The position numbers were made by a program, and so were the translations under genes. From Nonomuraea helvata (lineage in GTDB: Bacteria > Actinomycetota > Actinomycetes > Streptosporangiales > Streptosporangiaceae), in assembly GCF_039535785.1 (NCBI RefSeq), contig NZ_BAAAXV010000009.1, positions 1,922,001 through 1,986,000 of the forward strand: a stretch of 64,000 nt of DNA, written 5' to 3'. Shown here one piece after another: positions 32,793-41,413 of this stretch. Positions within the stretch are counted from its first letter, which is position 1; the number at the start of each line of letters is the position of its first letter. The notes beneath the pieces were generated by a model. That model was not told where the DNA came from, did not search any database, and saw nothing but the letters and a program-made list of their open reading frames with translations.

Positions 32793-33143
32793 GTGAACCC
32801 AGGGGATGTCAACCTGCAGCAGCTGCTGGAGCAGGCCCAGCTCATGCAGCAGCAGCTTGTGAGCGCCCAGCAGGAGCTCAACGACGCGCAGATCGAGGGC
32901 TCGTCGGGCGGCGGCATGGTCACGGCCGTCGTCAACGGTTCGGGCGAGCTGCTCGAGCTCAAGATCGACCCGAGCGTCATCGACGCCGCCGACCCGCAGG
33001 ACACCGCCGACACGATCGCCGACCTGGTGATCGCGGCCGTCCGCGATGCCGTCCGCGCAGCCGCCGACCTGCAGCAGGAGAAGCTCGGCCCGCTGGCCCA
33101 GGGGCTGGGCGGCGGCGGCCTCGGACAGTTGCCAGGGTTCTAG
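32793..33143 (+). CDS. YbaB/EbfC nucleoid-associated protein
   Basis: 116-residue DNA-binding protein of the YbaB/EbfC family, associated with recombination because of its constant linkage with dnaX and recR. The helical stretch LQQLLEQAQLMQQQLVSAQQ is followed by the strand-rich GMVTAVVNGSGELLELKIDP. The GTG start at 32793 has GAGGAG upstream; the longer frame begins in the leader. Two bases separate it from recR. Confidence 0.93.
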   Translation: MNPGDVNLQQLLEQAQLMQQQLVSAQQELNDAQIEGSSGGGMVTAVVNGSGELLELKIDPSVIDAADPQDTADTIADLVIAAVRDAVRAAADLQQEKLGPLAQGLGGGGLGQLPGF

Positions 33144-33145
33144 GC

Positions 33146-33745
33146 ATGTACGAAGGGGTCGTCCAGAACCTGATCGACGAGCTCGGCCTGCTGCCCGGCG
33201 TCGGTCCCAAGAGCGCGCAGCGGATCGCGTTCCACCTGCTGGCGGCCGATCCTGCCGACGTCAAGCGGCTGGCGCACGCGTTGCTGGAGGTCAAGGAGAA
33301 GGTCCGCTTCTGCCGGGTCTGCGGCAACGTGGCCTCGGAGGAAGAGTGCCGTATCTGCCGCGACCCGCGCCGCGACACGCACGTGATCTGCGTGGTCGAG
33401 GAGTCGAAGGACGTCGTGGCGATCGAGAAGACGCGCGAGTTCCGCGGCACCTACCACGTGCTCGGCGGCGCGATCAGCCCGATCGACGGCATCGGCCCCG
33501 ACGACCTGCGCATACGCGAGCTCATGACGCGCCTGGCCGACGGCCGGGTGACCGAGCTCATTCTCGCCACCGACCCCAATCTCGAGGGTGAGGCGACTGC
33601 TACCTATCTGGCCCGTCTGGTCAAGCCGATGGGCATCAAAGTGACACGACTGGCCAGCGGTCTGCCTGTGGGCGGTGACCTCGAGTACGCCGACGAGGTG
33701 ACCTTGGGCCGCGCGTTCGAAGGACGGAGGCTGCTGGATGTCTGA
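33146..33745 (+). CDS. recR: Recombination mediator RecR
   Basis: 199-residue RecFOR-pathway protein that helps load RecA at single-strand gaps. Helix-hairpin-helix LLPGVGPKSAQRIAFHLL, four-Cys zinc finger CRVCGNVASEEECRIC and Toprim start VICVVEE are all present. It overlaps the next gene by 8 bases. Confidence 0.97.
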   Translation: MYEGVVQNLIDELGLLPGVGPKSAQRIAFHLLAADPADVKRLAHALLEVKEKVRFCRVCGNVASEEECRICRDPRRDTHVICVVEESKDVVAIEKTREFRGTYHVLGGAISPIDGIGPDDLRIRELMTRLADGRVTELILATDPNLEGEATATYLARLVKPMGIKVTRLASGLPVGGDLEYADEVTLGRAFEGRRLLDV

Positions 33746-34268
33746 CCAGTGGAGCGCCCTTGCGGAAGAGATCTCCGTGCACGCGCAGGACTACGTCGAC
33801 GGTCTGACCAGGGTGGCGAACGGTGAGGGCGGAGACGCCATCTGGTCGCTGCTGCTGGTGGAGGTCGCGCAGGTGAGTCTGGCGGGCGCCAAGCTCGGGG
33901 CCAACCGCGACGTGATCCTCTCGGGCAACAACGAGCCGCCGATGAGCGAGGACCCCGACATCGACGGGGTGCGCACCGCGCTGGCCGAGCGGCTGGAGGC
34001 CGTCGACGACTACGCCGAGGTGTTCGACCCGTACAAGGACACCGGCGTCACCCCGTACCGGCTCTCCGACGACCTGACCGCGGTCGCCGCCGATCTCATC
34101 CACGGGCTGCGCCACTACCACGCGGGGCGTCCCCACGAGGCGCTCTGGTGGTGGCAGTACTCCTACTTCAACACCTGGGGCAACCACGCGGGCGCCGCGA
34201 TGCGCGCGCTGCAGGCCCTGGCCGCGCACTCGCGCCTCGACGTGGCCGAGGAGACCACCGCGGTCTGA
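33738..34268 (+). CDS. DUF5063 domain-containing protein
   Basis: 176-residue acidic cytosolic protein found in this place in many actinobacteria, between recR and the aspartate pathway genes. Conserved aromatic block RHYHAGRPHEALWWWQYSYFNTW near the C-terminus. No enzymatic motif; function unknown. Overlaps recR, so it is co-translated with it. Confidence 0.85.
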   Translation: MSDQWSALAEEISVHAQDYVDGLTRVANGEGGDAIWSLLLVEVAQVSLAGAKLGANRDVILSGNNEPPMSEDPDIDGVRTALAERLEAVDDYAEVFDPYKDTGVTPYRLSDDLTAVAADLIHGLRHYHAGRPHEALWWWQYSYFNTWGNHAGAAMRALQALAAHSRLDVAEETTAV

Positions 34269-34352
34269 TCATCCATATTGTGGAACGGCCCATCGGCCGC
34301 ATGAGATGGCCCCAGTAGACTGGCAGCTCACAGTCCAAACCGGGAGACTCTC

Positions 34353-35627
34353 GTGGCGCTCGTTGTGCAAAAGTACGGTGGTTCGTCCGTCGCCGACGCG
34401 TCCTGCATCAAGCGGGTCGCGCAGCGGATCGTCGCGACGAAAAAAGCCGGCAACGACGTGGTCGTGATCGTCTCCGCCATGGGCGACACGACGGACGAGC
34501 TGCTCGACCTGGCCGAGCAGGTGTCGCCGCTGCCTCCGGGCCGCGAGCTCGACATGCTGCTGACCTCGGGCGAGCGCATCTCGATGGCCCTGCTGGCGAT
34601 GGCGATCGCCAACCTCGGCCACGAGGCCCGTTCGTTCACCGGCTCGCAGGCAGGTGTGATCACCGACTCCACCCACGGCAAGGCGCGCATCATCGACGTG
34701 ACGCCCAGCCGCATCCGTGAGGCGATCGACCAGGGCCGCATCGCGATCGTGGCCGGGTTCCAGGGCGTCTCGCAGGACACCAAGGACATCACCACGCTGG
34801 GTCGCGGTGGGTCCGACACCACGGCGGTGGCGCTGGCGGCGGCTCTGCAGGCCGACGTGTGCGAGATCTACACCGACGTCGACGGCGTGTTCACCGCCGA
34901 CCCGCGCATCGTGTCGGCGGCGCGGCAGATCCCCAGGATCTCCTACGACGAGATGATGGAGATGGCCGCCTGCGGCTCGAAGATCCTGCACCTGCGCTGC
35001 GTCGAATACGCGCGCCGGTTCGACCTGCCGATTCACGTACGCAGCTCTTTCAGCACCAAGGAAGGCACGTGGGTCGTCTCCGACCCTTACACCGAAGGAA
35101 CCGAGATGGAGCAGCCGATCATCTCCGGCGTCGCGCACGACCGGAGCGAGGCCAAGATCACTGTTGTCGGGGTCCCCGACAAGGTCGGAGAGGCTGCCTC
35201 GATCTTCAAAACGCTGGCAGACGCCGAGATCAACATTGACATGATCGTGCAGAACGTCTCGGCCGCGGCCACGGGCCGCACGGACATCTCCTTCACGCTG
35301 CCCACGGCCGACGCCCAGACGGCGCTGACGTCGCTGAAGAAGATCCAGGCCCAGATCGGCTACGAGTCGCTGCTCTTCGACGACCAGATCGGGAAGGTGT
35401 CGCTGATCGGGGCGGGCATGCGCTCGCACCCCGGCGTCACGGCGACGTTCTTCGCGGCCCTCGCCGACGTGGGGGTCAACATCGAGATGATCTCCACCTC
35501 GGAGATCCGCATCTCAGTGATCGTCGGGCAGGACGGCGTCGACGCGGCCGTGACGGCCGCCCACCGCGCGTTCTCGCTCGACGCCGACCAGGTCGAAGCC
35601 GTGGTGTACGGAGGTAGTGGACGATGA
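34353..35627 (+). CDS. lysC: Aspartate kinase
   Basis: First enzyme of the aspartate family pathway (lysine, threonine, methionine, diaminopimelate), phosphorylating aspartate. 424 residues: nucleotide/substrate motif VVQKYGGSSVAD at the start, LGRGGSDTTAVALAAAL, and two C-terminal ACT domains (ITVVGVPDKVGEA and VSLIGAGMRSHPG) for feedback control. GTG start at 34353. The length matches the alpha subunit; an internal beta start as in Corynebacterium is possible. Overlaps asd by 4 bases. Confidence 0.96.
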   Translation: MALVVQKYGGSSVADASCIKRVAQRIVATKKAGNDVVVIVSAMGDTTDELLDLAEQVSPLPPGRELDMLLTSGERISMALLAMAIANLGHEARSFTGSQAGVITDSTHGKARIIDVTPSRIREAIDQGRIAIVAGFQGVSQDTKDITTLGRGGSDTTAVALAAALQADVCEIYTDVDGVFTADPRIVSAARQIPRISYDEMMEMAACGSKILHLRCVEYARRFDLPIHVRSSFSTKEGTWVVSDPYTEGTEMEQPIISGVAHDRSEAKITVVGVPDKVGEAASIFKTLADAEINIDMIVQNVSAAATGRTDISFTLPTADAQTALTSLKKIQAQIGYESLLFDDQIGKVSLIGAGMRSHPGVTATFFAALADVGVNIEMISTSEIRISVIVGQDGVDAAVTAAHRAFSLDADQVEAVVYGGSGR

Positions 35628-36685
35628 GCAGCAGGCCCAATCTCGCTCTGATCGGCGCGACCGGTGCTGTCGGCACCGTCATGCGCGACATCGTGTCGTC
35701 CCGTGAGGACATCTGGGGCGAGATCCGTCTCGTCGCCTCGCCGCGCTCGGCGGGCAAGGTGCTCCAGGTACGCGGTGAGGACGTCGTGGTCCAGGCCCTC
35801 GCGCCCGAGGTCTTCGACGGCATCGACGTGGCCATCTTCGACGTGCCCGACGAGGTGTCGGCGGTGTGGGTGCCGATCGCGGCCGAGCGCGGCGCGATCG
35901 CGATCGACAAGTCGGGCACGTTCCGCATGGAGCCGGACGTGCCGCTGGTCGTGCCCGAGGTCAACCCGCTCGACGCCCGCAACCGGCCGCGCAACATCAT
36001 CTCGACCCCCAACTGCACGACGCTGTCGATGATGGCGGCCATGGGGGCGCTGCACGCCGAGTACACGCTCACCGAGCTGGTCGTCGCCTCCTACCAGGCG
36101 GTGTCGGGCGCCGGTGTGGCGGGCTCCGCGCGGCTCTACGACGAGGTCGAGGCGCTGGCCGGCGACCGCACGGTCGGGCAGGCGGCCGGCGACGTACGCA
36201 AGGTGCTGGCCAACAAGCTGCCCGAGGACTCGCCGTTCCCCGCGCCCATCGCGTTCAACGTGGTGCCGTGGGCGGGCTCCTACAAGGACGGCGGCTGGGC
36301 CTCGGAGGAGCTCAAGCTCCGCAACGAGTCCCGCAAGATCCTCGGCATCCCCGACCTGAAGGTCTCCGCGACCTGCGTGCGCGTGCCGGTGGTCACGACC
36401 CACTCCCTGGCCGTGCACGCGCGGTTCGAGCGCGAGATCACGGTCGCCGACGCGCACCGCGTCCTTGAGGCGGCGCCGACGGTGGTCCTCATGGACGCCC
36501 CGGCCAACGGCGTGTTCCCGACGCCGCTCGACGTCGTGGGCAACGACCCGACCTACGTGGGCCGCATCCGGCAGGCGATCGACTTCCCCAACACGCTCGA
36601 CCTGTTCGTGTGCGGGGACAACCTGCGCAAGGGCGCGGCGCTCAACGCGGCGGAGATCGCCGAGCTGATCGCGGCCGAGCTGTAG
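35624..36685 (+). CDS. asd: Aspartate-semialdehyde dehydrogenase
   Basis: NADPH-dependent reduction of aspartyl phosphate to the semialdehyde, the step after aspartate kinase. 353 residues: N-terminal cofactor loop IGATGAVGTVM, catalytic Cys in STPNCTTLSM, and substrate His/Arg region VRVPVVTTHS. ATGA overlap with lysC indicates coupled translation. Confidence 0.96.
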   Translation: MSSRPNLALIGATGAVGTVMRDIVSSREDIWGEIRLVASPRSAGKVLQVRGEDVVVQALAPEVFDGIDVAIFDVPDEVSAVWVPIAAERGAIAIDKSGTFRMEPDVPLVVPEVNPLDARNRPRNIISTPNCTTLSMMAAMGALHAEYTLTELVVASYQAVSGAGVAGSARLYDEVEALAGDRTVGQAAGDVRKVLANKLPEDSPFPAPIAFNVVPWAGSYKDGGWASEELKLRNESRKILGIPDLKVSATCVRVPVVTTHSLAVHARFEREITVADAHRVLEAAPTVVLMDAPANGVFPTPLDVVGNDPTYVGRIRQAIDFPNTLDLFVCGDNLRKGAALNAAEIAELIAAEL

Positions 36686-36823
36686 TCCAGTCCGTCAGAT
36701 GGTGTGACGCCGTGCTTCCTGCGCGGCGTCCGCCGTCTCACGGCCGCGGCAACCGGCTGCCCGTCCCGCAGGCGTGGCGTCCCGACGGCGGGAGCCCGAA
36801 CCGGTACTGTGAACGAGCAGCCC

Positions 36824-37657
36824 TCACCGGAAGAGGATGTCCCAATGGCTGCTCTCGTCGGCGAAAAGCGTGCCTGAGTCCGAGCGGTACAGCGGCGCGC
36901 CGTCGCTGCGCACTCCGGCCTTGTCATAATTTTTCGTGATGTACGGATCTATGCAGCTGTTGTGGGAGATGTCGAGCTTGTAGCCGTTCCCATGGCTGTA
37001 GACCCCGGGAGCATGGCCTGTTTCCGTGCCGCCCGTCACCATGATCGGGCACTTGCTCTCGCGCCTCAGCTCCATGATTCCGGCGATCGTCCCGGTCCGC
37101 ACCGAGTCGAGCGAGGTGCAGCGGTGTATGTGCTTGCTCGTGCAGTTGCCGGTCGACTTCGTCCGCACGCCCTCACTCCTCAGCCAGCCGCTGGCGATGG
37201 CGTGGGTCATCTGCATGGCCCCTTGCCGGGGCAGGACGCGCGTCAGGTCGACGCGGGCGTTCTTGCGGGGCAGGCGCGGACGCGCCTTGGATATTCGAGC
37301 CGATCGGACGCGTACGCGCCCTGCGGCGGGCTCGGCGGCCGGAGGACGTGGCGGCCGCTGCGCGGCCTCGGGCTCCACGATCCAGTCCTGCGTGCCGGCC
37401 GATTCGCTCATCGGCTGGTCCAGGAGGTCCACAACGTCGTTGCGGCCCATCATGAGCCATTCGCGGGCCCATGAGCTCTCAGGACGAGGCCCGAGCTCGT
37501 AGTCCCAGTCGGTGGGTCCGGCCCTGTCGTGGCTGCTCGGCACCGGCGACCCTCCGGGGTGGGTAGCGGCTGAAGCGGCCGAGGCCAGCGCGATTATGGA
37601 GATCTCAACGCCGAGGAGTGCGACTGCTGTGAGACGCACTGTTCCACGTATCCACAT
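36824..37657 (-). CDS. Secreted M15-like zinc peptidase
   Basis: 277 residues from ATG 37657, with a Sec signal peptide (RLTAVALLGVEISIIALAS, cleavage near ASA). A long proline/arginine-rich linker leads to a C-terminal domain with GGTETGHAPGVYSHGNGYKL then DIS, fitting the HxxGxxxD zinc signature of M15 peptidases (HGNGYKLD), and a terminal SSHWDILF that can supply the last His. Two Cys pairs may form disulfides. Likely a D,D- or L,D-peptidase acting on cell wall peptides. An upstream start (37711) is possible but gives a poorer signal. Confidence 0.72.
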   Translation of the reverse strand: MWIRGTVRLTAVALLGVEISIIALASAASAATHPGGSPVPSSHDRAGPTDWDYELGPRPESSWAREWLMMGRNDVVDLLDQPMSESAGTQDWIVEPEAAQRPPRPPAAEPAAGRVRVRSARISKARPRLPRKNARVDLTRVLPRQGAMQMTHAIASGWLRSEGVRTKSTGNCTSKHIHRCTSLDSVRTGTIAGIMELRRESKCPIMVTGGTETGHAPGVYSHGNGYKLDISHNSCIDPYITKNYDKAGVRSDGAPLYRSDSGTLFADESSHWDILFR

Positions 37658-37895
37658 GTCGATGCCTTTTCGCGGAAATAGCCCTTCCGCCACAAACGAC
37701 AATCCCACCATTCACAGGAGATAACTCATGCCGCGGTCGCAACTTTGCCTTGTGGCGGCGATCACCGTGCGGCTCCATGACCTTGGACCGGGAAACCTGC
37801 TAAATTGGGCTGCCGCTATGGCCCTGGCCCGACACAACGGAGGGGCGGCAGGCAGATGAGCAGGTTTTCTGCTCGGTGCCCCATCACGACGTAAA

Positions 37896-38573
37896 GTGAC
37901 GAACGTGTCCGAAGCCCGAAACCGAGGATCGGAGAGCACCCGAGAGGTCATCGTCGAGACGGCATTGCGGTTGTTCAGGGAGCGCGGCTTCGACGCGACC
38001 ACAATGCGTGCCATCGCCGCCGAGGCCGGGGTGTCCGTGGGCAACGCCTACTACTACTTCGAGAGCAAGGAGGCGTTGATCCAGGCGTACTACGACCGCG
38101 CCCAGGCCGAGCACGAGGCGGCCTGCAAGGAGTTCCTGGCCACCGAGAGATCGTTCGCGGCCAGGCTGAGCGGCGTGCTACGCGAGTGGGTACGCGTGTC
38201 CGAGCCCTACCACGAGTTCGCCGTCAAGTTCTACAAGCACGCGGCGGAGCCGACCAACCCGCTGAGCCCGTTCAGCAAGCAGTCGTCGCCCGCCCGCGAG
38301 GCCTCCATCGCGATCTACCGCCAGGTCGTCGAGGGGTCGCGCGACCGCATGAACGCCGAGCTCCGCGAGGAGCTGCCCGAGCTGCTCTGGCTGCTGTCCA
38401 TGGGCATGGTGCTGTTCTGGGTGCACGACACCTCGCCGGGGTGCGCGCGTACGTACCGCCTGATCGAGGTGACGGTGCCGCTCGTGGACCGGCTGGTCGG
38501 GCTGTCGCATCTGCCTGGTTTGAGGGGAATTACGAAGGACTTCATCGCGGCGGTCCACGAGTTGCGCGCCTAG
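37896..38573 (+). CDS. TetR-family regulator
   Basis: 225 residues. N-terminal helix-turn-helix EVIVETALRLFRERGFDATT with MRAIAAEAGVSVGNAYYYF; the larger C-terminal ligand domain is typical of TetR proteins. GTG starts at 37896 and 37905 are both possible. Located 33 bases before the LLM oxidoreductase, whose upstream region carries a TACC-N8-GGTA repeat. Confidence 0.88.
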   Translation: MTNVSEARNRGSESTREVIVETALRLFRERGFDATTMRAIAAEAGVSVGNAYYYFESKEALIQAYYDRAQAEHEAACKEFLATERSFAARLSGVLREWVRVSEPYHEFAVKFYKHAAEPTNPLSPFSKQSSPAREASIAIYRQVVEGSRDRMNAELREELPELLWLLSMGMVLFWVHDTSPGCARTYRLIEVTVPLVDRLVGLSHLPGLRGITKDFIAAVHELRA

Positions 38574-38580
38574 AATCACA

Positions 38581-38596
38581 TACCGGTCGGTTGGTA
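38581..38596. promoter_or_regulatory. Candidate TetR operator
   Basis: TACCGGTCGGTTGGTA: TACC and its complement GGTA around eight bases, lying 10 bases before the LLM gene start and 8 bases after the TetR stop. Confidence 0.35.
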
Positions 38597-38606
38597 CGGT
38601 GCGTGA

Positions 38607-39566
38607 ATGAGTCAGAACTGGGGCATGACCATCCCGTTCTCCGATCGCCCGCTGTCCAGGTCGCGGGAGCTGATCGAGGAGCTGCCCGGGCTCGGTTACA
38701 CCGACGCGTGGTCCGCCGAGGTCAACGGGGCCGACGGGTTCGTCCCGCTGGCCATGGCCGCGCAGTGGGCGCCGGGGCTCAGGCTGGGCAGCGCCATCGT
38801 GCCCGTCTCGACACGCGGTCCTGGGCTGCTGGCGATGTCCGCGGCCACGCTGGCCGACCTGGCGCCCGGGCGGTTCGTGCTGGGCATCGGCGCGTCCTCG
38901 CCGGCGATCGTGGAGCGGTGGAACGCGGGGCGGTTCGAGCGGCCGTACGCGCGCACGCGTGACACGCTGCGCTTCCTGAAGAAGGCCCTGGCGGGGGAGA
39001 AGGTCTCGGAGGCGTACGAGACGTTCGAGGTCAAGGGGTTCAAGCTGGAGCGGGCCCCGGAGGTCCCGCCCAGGATCGTGCTGGCCGCGCTCCGGCCCAG
39101 GATGCTCAGGCTGGCCGCCGAGGAGGCCGACGGCGCGATCACGAACTGGCTCTCGCCCGACGACGTACGCAAGGTGCGCGCCGAGATCGGCGAGGGCACG
39201 GAGCTGATCGCCCGCCTGTTCGTCTGCGTGAGCGAGGACGCCGACCGGGTGCGCGAGATGGCCAGGTGGATGCTGGCCAGTTACCTGACCGTCCCGGTGT
39301 ACGCCGCCTTCCACGACTGGCTGGGCCGCGGCGAGGTGCTGCGTCCCATGCACGAGGCGTGGCGGGCCGGCGACCGGCAGGCGGCGCTCAAGGCCATCCC
39401 CGACGAGGTGGTCGACGCCCTGATCGTGCACGGCGACGCGGCCACCTGCCGGGCACGGATCCGGCAGTACGTGGACAGCGGGCTCGACACCCCTGTTCTC
39501 GCGCCCATCCCGGGCGGGGAGGTCTCCATCGAGCAGGCCGTGCGGGAGCTGGCCCCGAAGGCGTAG
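38607..39566 (+). CDS. LLM-class, probably F420-dependent oxidoreductase
   Basis: 319-residue luciferase-like TIM barrel. LGIGASSPAIVERWNAGRFERP is the family cofactor loop, and IVLAALRPRMLRLAAEEADG the barrel core. Such enzymes in actinobacteria commonly use F420H2. Likely in one unit with the amidase that begins 10 bases downstream; substrate unknown. Confidence 0.87.
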   Translation: MSQNWGMTIPFSDRPLSRSRELIEELPGLGYTDAWSAEVNGADGFVPLAMAAQWAPGLRLGSAIVPVSTRGPGLLAMSAATLADLAPGRFVLGIGASSPAIVERWNAGRFERPYARTRDTLRFLKKALAGEKVSEAYETFEVKGFKLERAPEVPPRIVLAALRPRMLRLAAEEADGAITNWLSPDDVRKVRAEIGEGTELIARLFVCVSEDADRVREMARWMLASYLTVPVYAAFHDWLGRGEVLRPMHEAWRAGDRQAALKAIPDEVVDALIVHGDAATCRARIRQYVDSGLDTPVLAPIPGGEVSIEQAVRELAPKA

Positions 39567-39575
39567 GAGCGTGGC

Positions 39576-40994
39576 ATGGACGACGTACTCAGGCTGGACG
39601 CGGTCGGTCAGGCCCAGGCGGTCAGGGACGGGCAGGTGTCGGCGCGGGAGCTGGCCGAGGCCGCCATCGCGCACATCGAGGCCCACGACGGCGCGCTGAA
39701 CGCGGTCATCCACCGCCGGTTCGAGCGGGCGCTGGCCGAGATCGACTCCATCCCGGAGGACGCGCCGTTCCGCGGCGTGCCGATCCTGCTCAAGGACCTC
39801 GGCTGGCGGCAGGCGGGCGAGCCGTACAGCGCGGGCTCGAACGTGCGCGACGGCATCGAGCCCGGCGTGGACGGCTACGGCGTCGTGCGGCTGCGCGAGG
39901 CCGGGTTCGTCATGCTCGGGCGGACGAACACCCCCGAGTTCGGCAGCACGATCACCACGGAGCCGGTGGCGTTCGGGCCCACGCGCAATCCGTACGACCC
40001 CGCGTACTCGCCGGGCGGTTCGAGCGGGGGGTCGGCGGCGGCGGTGGCGGCGGGGATGGTGGCGCTGGCCACCGCGAGCGACGGGGGCGGCTCGATCCGC
40101 ATCCCGGCGTCCCTGTGCGGTCTGGTGGGCCTCAAGCCGACGCGCGGGCGGGTGAGCGCCGGGCCGGCCATGGGCGAGGGGTGGAGCGGGTTCTCGTGCG
40201 CGGGGTTCGTGAGCAGGAGCGTGCGTGACACGGCGGCGGCTCTCGACGTCGTGTCCGGCCTGTACCCGGGCGACCCGTACGACGCTCCCGCCCTGCCGGG
40301 GCCGCTGGCCGCCGAGGTGGGCAGGGAGCCGGGGCGGCTCCGGATCGGGTTCGTCGCCAGGCATCCCAACGGGGCCGTGCCCGGGTCGCCCGAGCTGACC
40401 GAGGCCGTCACCAGGGTGGCCGCGCTGCTGGAGTCGCTCGGTCACGACGTCGCGCCCGACGGCCCCAGGGCGCTCGGCGAGCCCGGCTTCGCCCAGCAGT
40501 TCGGCGCCGTCGTGGCCAACAACCTGGCCGCGCACGTGGCGAGCCTGGGCGAGCTGCGCGGCAAGCCCGTCCAGCCGGAGGAGCTGGAGCCGCGCAACGC
40601 CGCCATGCTCGCCGCGGCGCACAAGCACACCGCGGCCGACCACATCCTGGCCACCCAGTGGGTGGACGGCTTCCGACGCCGCATGGCCGCGTGGTGGGGC
40701 GAGGGCAACGACCTGCTGCTGATGCCCTCGCTGGGCGTCGCGCCGTTCCCGGTGGGCTGGATCCCGCCGGACGACCTCAGCACCGCGTTCGGCAGGACCG
40801 GGCACGCCGTGGCGTACACCTCGCCGATCAACGCGACCGGGCAGCCGGCCATCTCGCTGCCCCTGCACACGACCGAGGCGGGCCTGCCGGTGGGCGTGCA
40901 GCTCGTGGCGGCGGCGGGGAGGGAGGACCTGCTGATCAGGGTGGCCGCGCAGATCGAGCTGGTCAGGCCGTTCGAGCACGGGGCGATGCGCTGA
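39576..40994 (+). CDS. Amidase-signature family hydrolase
   Basis: 472-residue amidase. Catalytic triad elements: Lys in PILLKDLGW, cis-Ser in SPGGSSGGSAAAVAAGM (Ser-rich nucleophile region). Hydrolyses carboxamides or possibly GatA-like substrates, but no gatB/gatC are nearby, so not a Glu-tRNA amidotransferase. Follows the LLM gene closely. Confidence 0.88.
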   Translation: MDDVLRLDAVGQAQAVRDGQVSARELAEAAIAHIEAHDGALNAVIHRRFERALAEIDSIPEDAPFRGVPILLKDLGWRQAGEPYSAGSNVRDGIEPGVDGYGVVRLREAGFVMLGRTNTPEFGSTITTEPVAFGPTRNPYDPAYSPGGSSGGSAAAVAAGMVALATASDGGGSIRIPASLCGLVGLKPTRGRVSAGPAMGEGWSGFSCAGFVSRSVRDTAAALDVVSGLYPGDPYDAPALPGPLAAEVGREPGRLRIGFVARHPNGAVPGSPELTEAVTRVAALLESLGHDVAPDGPRALGEPGFAQQFGAVVANNLAAHVASLGELRGKPVQPEELEPRNAAMLAAAHKHTAADHILATQWVDGFRRRMAAWWGEGNDLLLMPSLGVAPFPVGWIPPDDLSTAFGRTGHAVAYTSPINATGQPAISLPLHTTEAGLPVGVQLVAAAGREDLLIRVAAQIELVRPFEHGAMR

Positions 40995-41059
40995 CCGCCA
41001 GGAACTCGTGGCCGTGCCGACGCGTTATGTCGTGAGAGGTCGGGGGTAGGGGGGTTCTC

Positions 41060-41413
41060 ATGATGGCGAAGGCAGCACGGGCAGCGGCGGCGTGGCGTAC
41101 GTACCGCGAGGTGACCAAGCCAGGCTCGCCCAGCTTGATGACCAGGGTCAGGGCGATTCCACGGATGGTCGGCGCGGTCATGCGCGGGCAGTACGACGGC
41201 ATGGGCAAGGGCAGGCTGGCCCTGCTCGGGCTCGGGGTGGTCTACATCCTGTCGCCCGTCGACGTGGTGCCCGACTTCCTGATGTTGATCGGCGTGGCCG
41301 ACGACTTCGGCGTGTTCCTGTGGCTCGCCGCCGCGCTGCTCGGCGAGAGCGGGCGCTACGTCGAGCACGAGCGGCGCGTCATCCAGGCGCGGCTCCTGGA
41401 AGAGGAGGCTTAG
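41060..41413 (+). CDS. YkvA-family DUF1232 membrane protein
   Basis: 117 residues with two hydrophobic segments in the DUF1232 core GVVYILSPVDVVPDFLMLIG. The family is small and uncharacterised. Start at the first of two adjacent ATGs. It is convergent with the amidohydrolase gene, overlapping stops by 4 bases. Confidence 0.85.
   Translation: MMAKAARAAAAWRTYREVTKPGSPSLMTRVRAIPRMVGAVMRGQYDGMGKGRLALLGLGVVYILSPVDVVPDFLMLIGVADDFGVFLWLAAALLGESGRYVEHERRVIQARLLEEEA

Noticed and set aside
38178..40979. 933-codon open frame on the minus strand across the TetR, LLM and amidase genes
   Set aside because: Shadow of the high-GC coding strand: no domain, Arg/His/Gly-rich text, and three well-supported genes on the other strand.
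39576..40994. GatA subunit of Glu-tRNA amidotransferase
   Set aside because: No gatB or gatC neighbours and it is paired with an LLM oxidoreductase; a stand-alone amidase is more likely.
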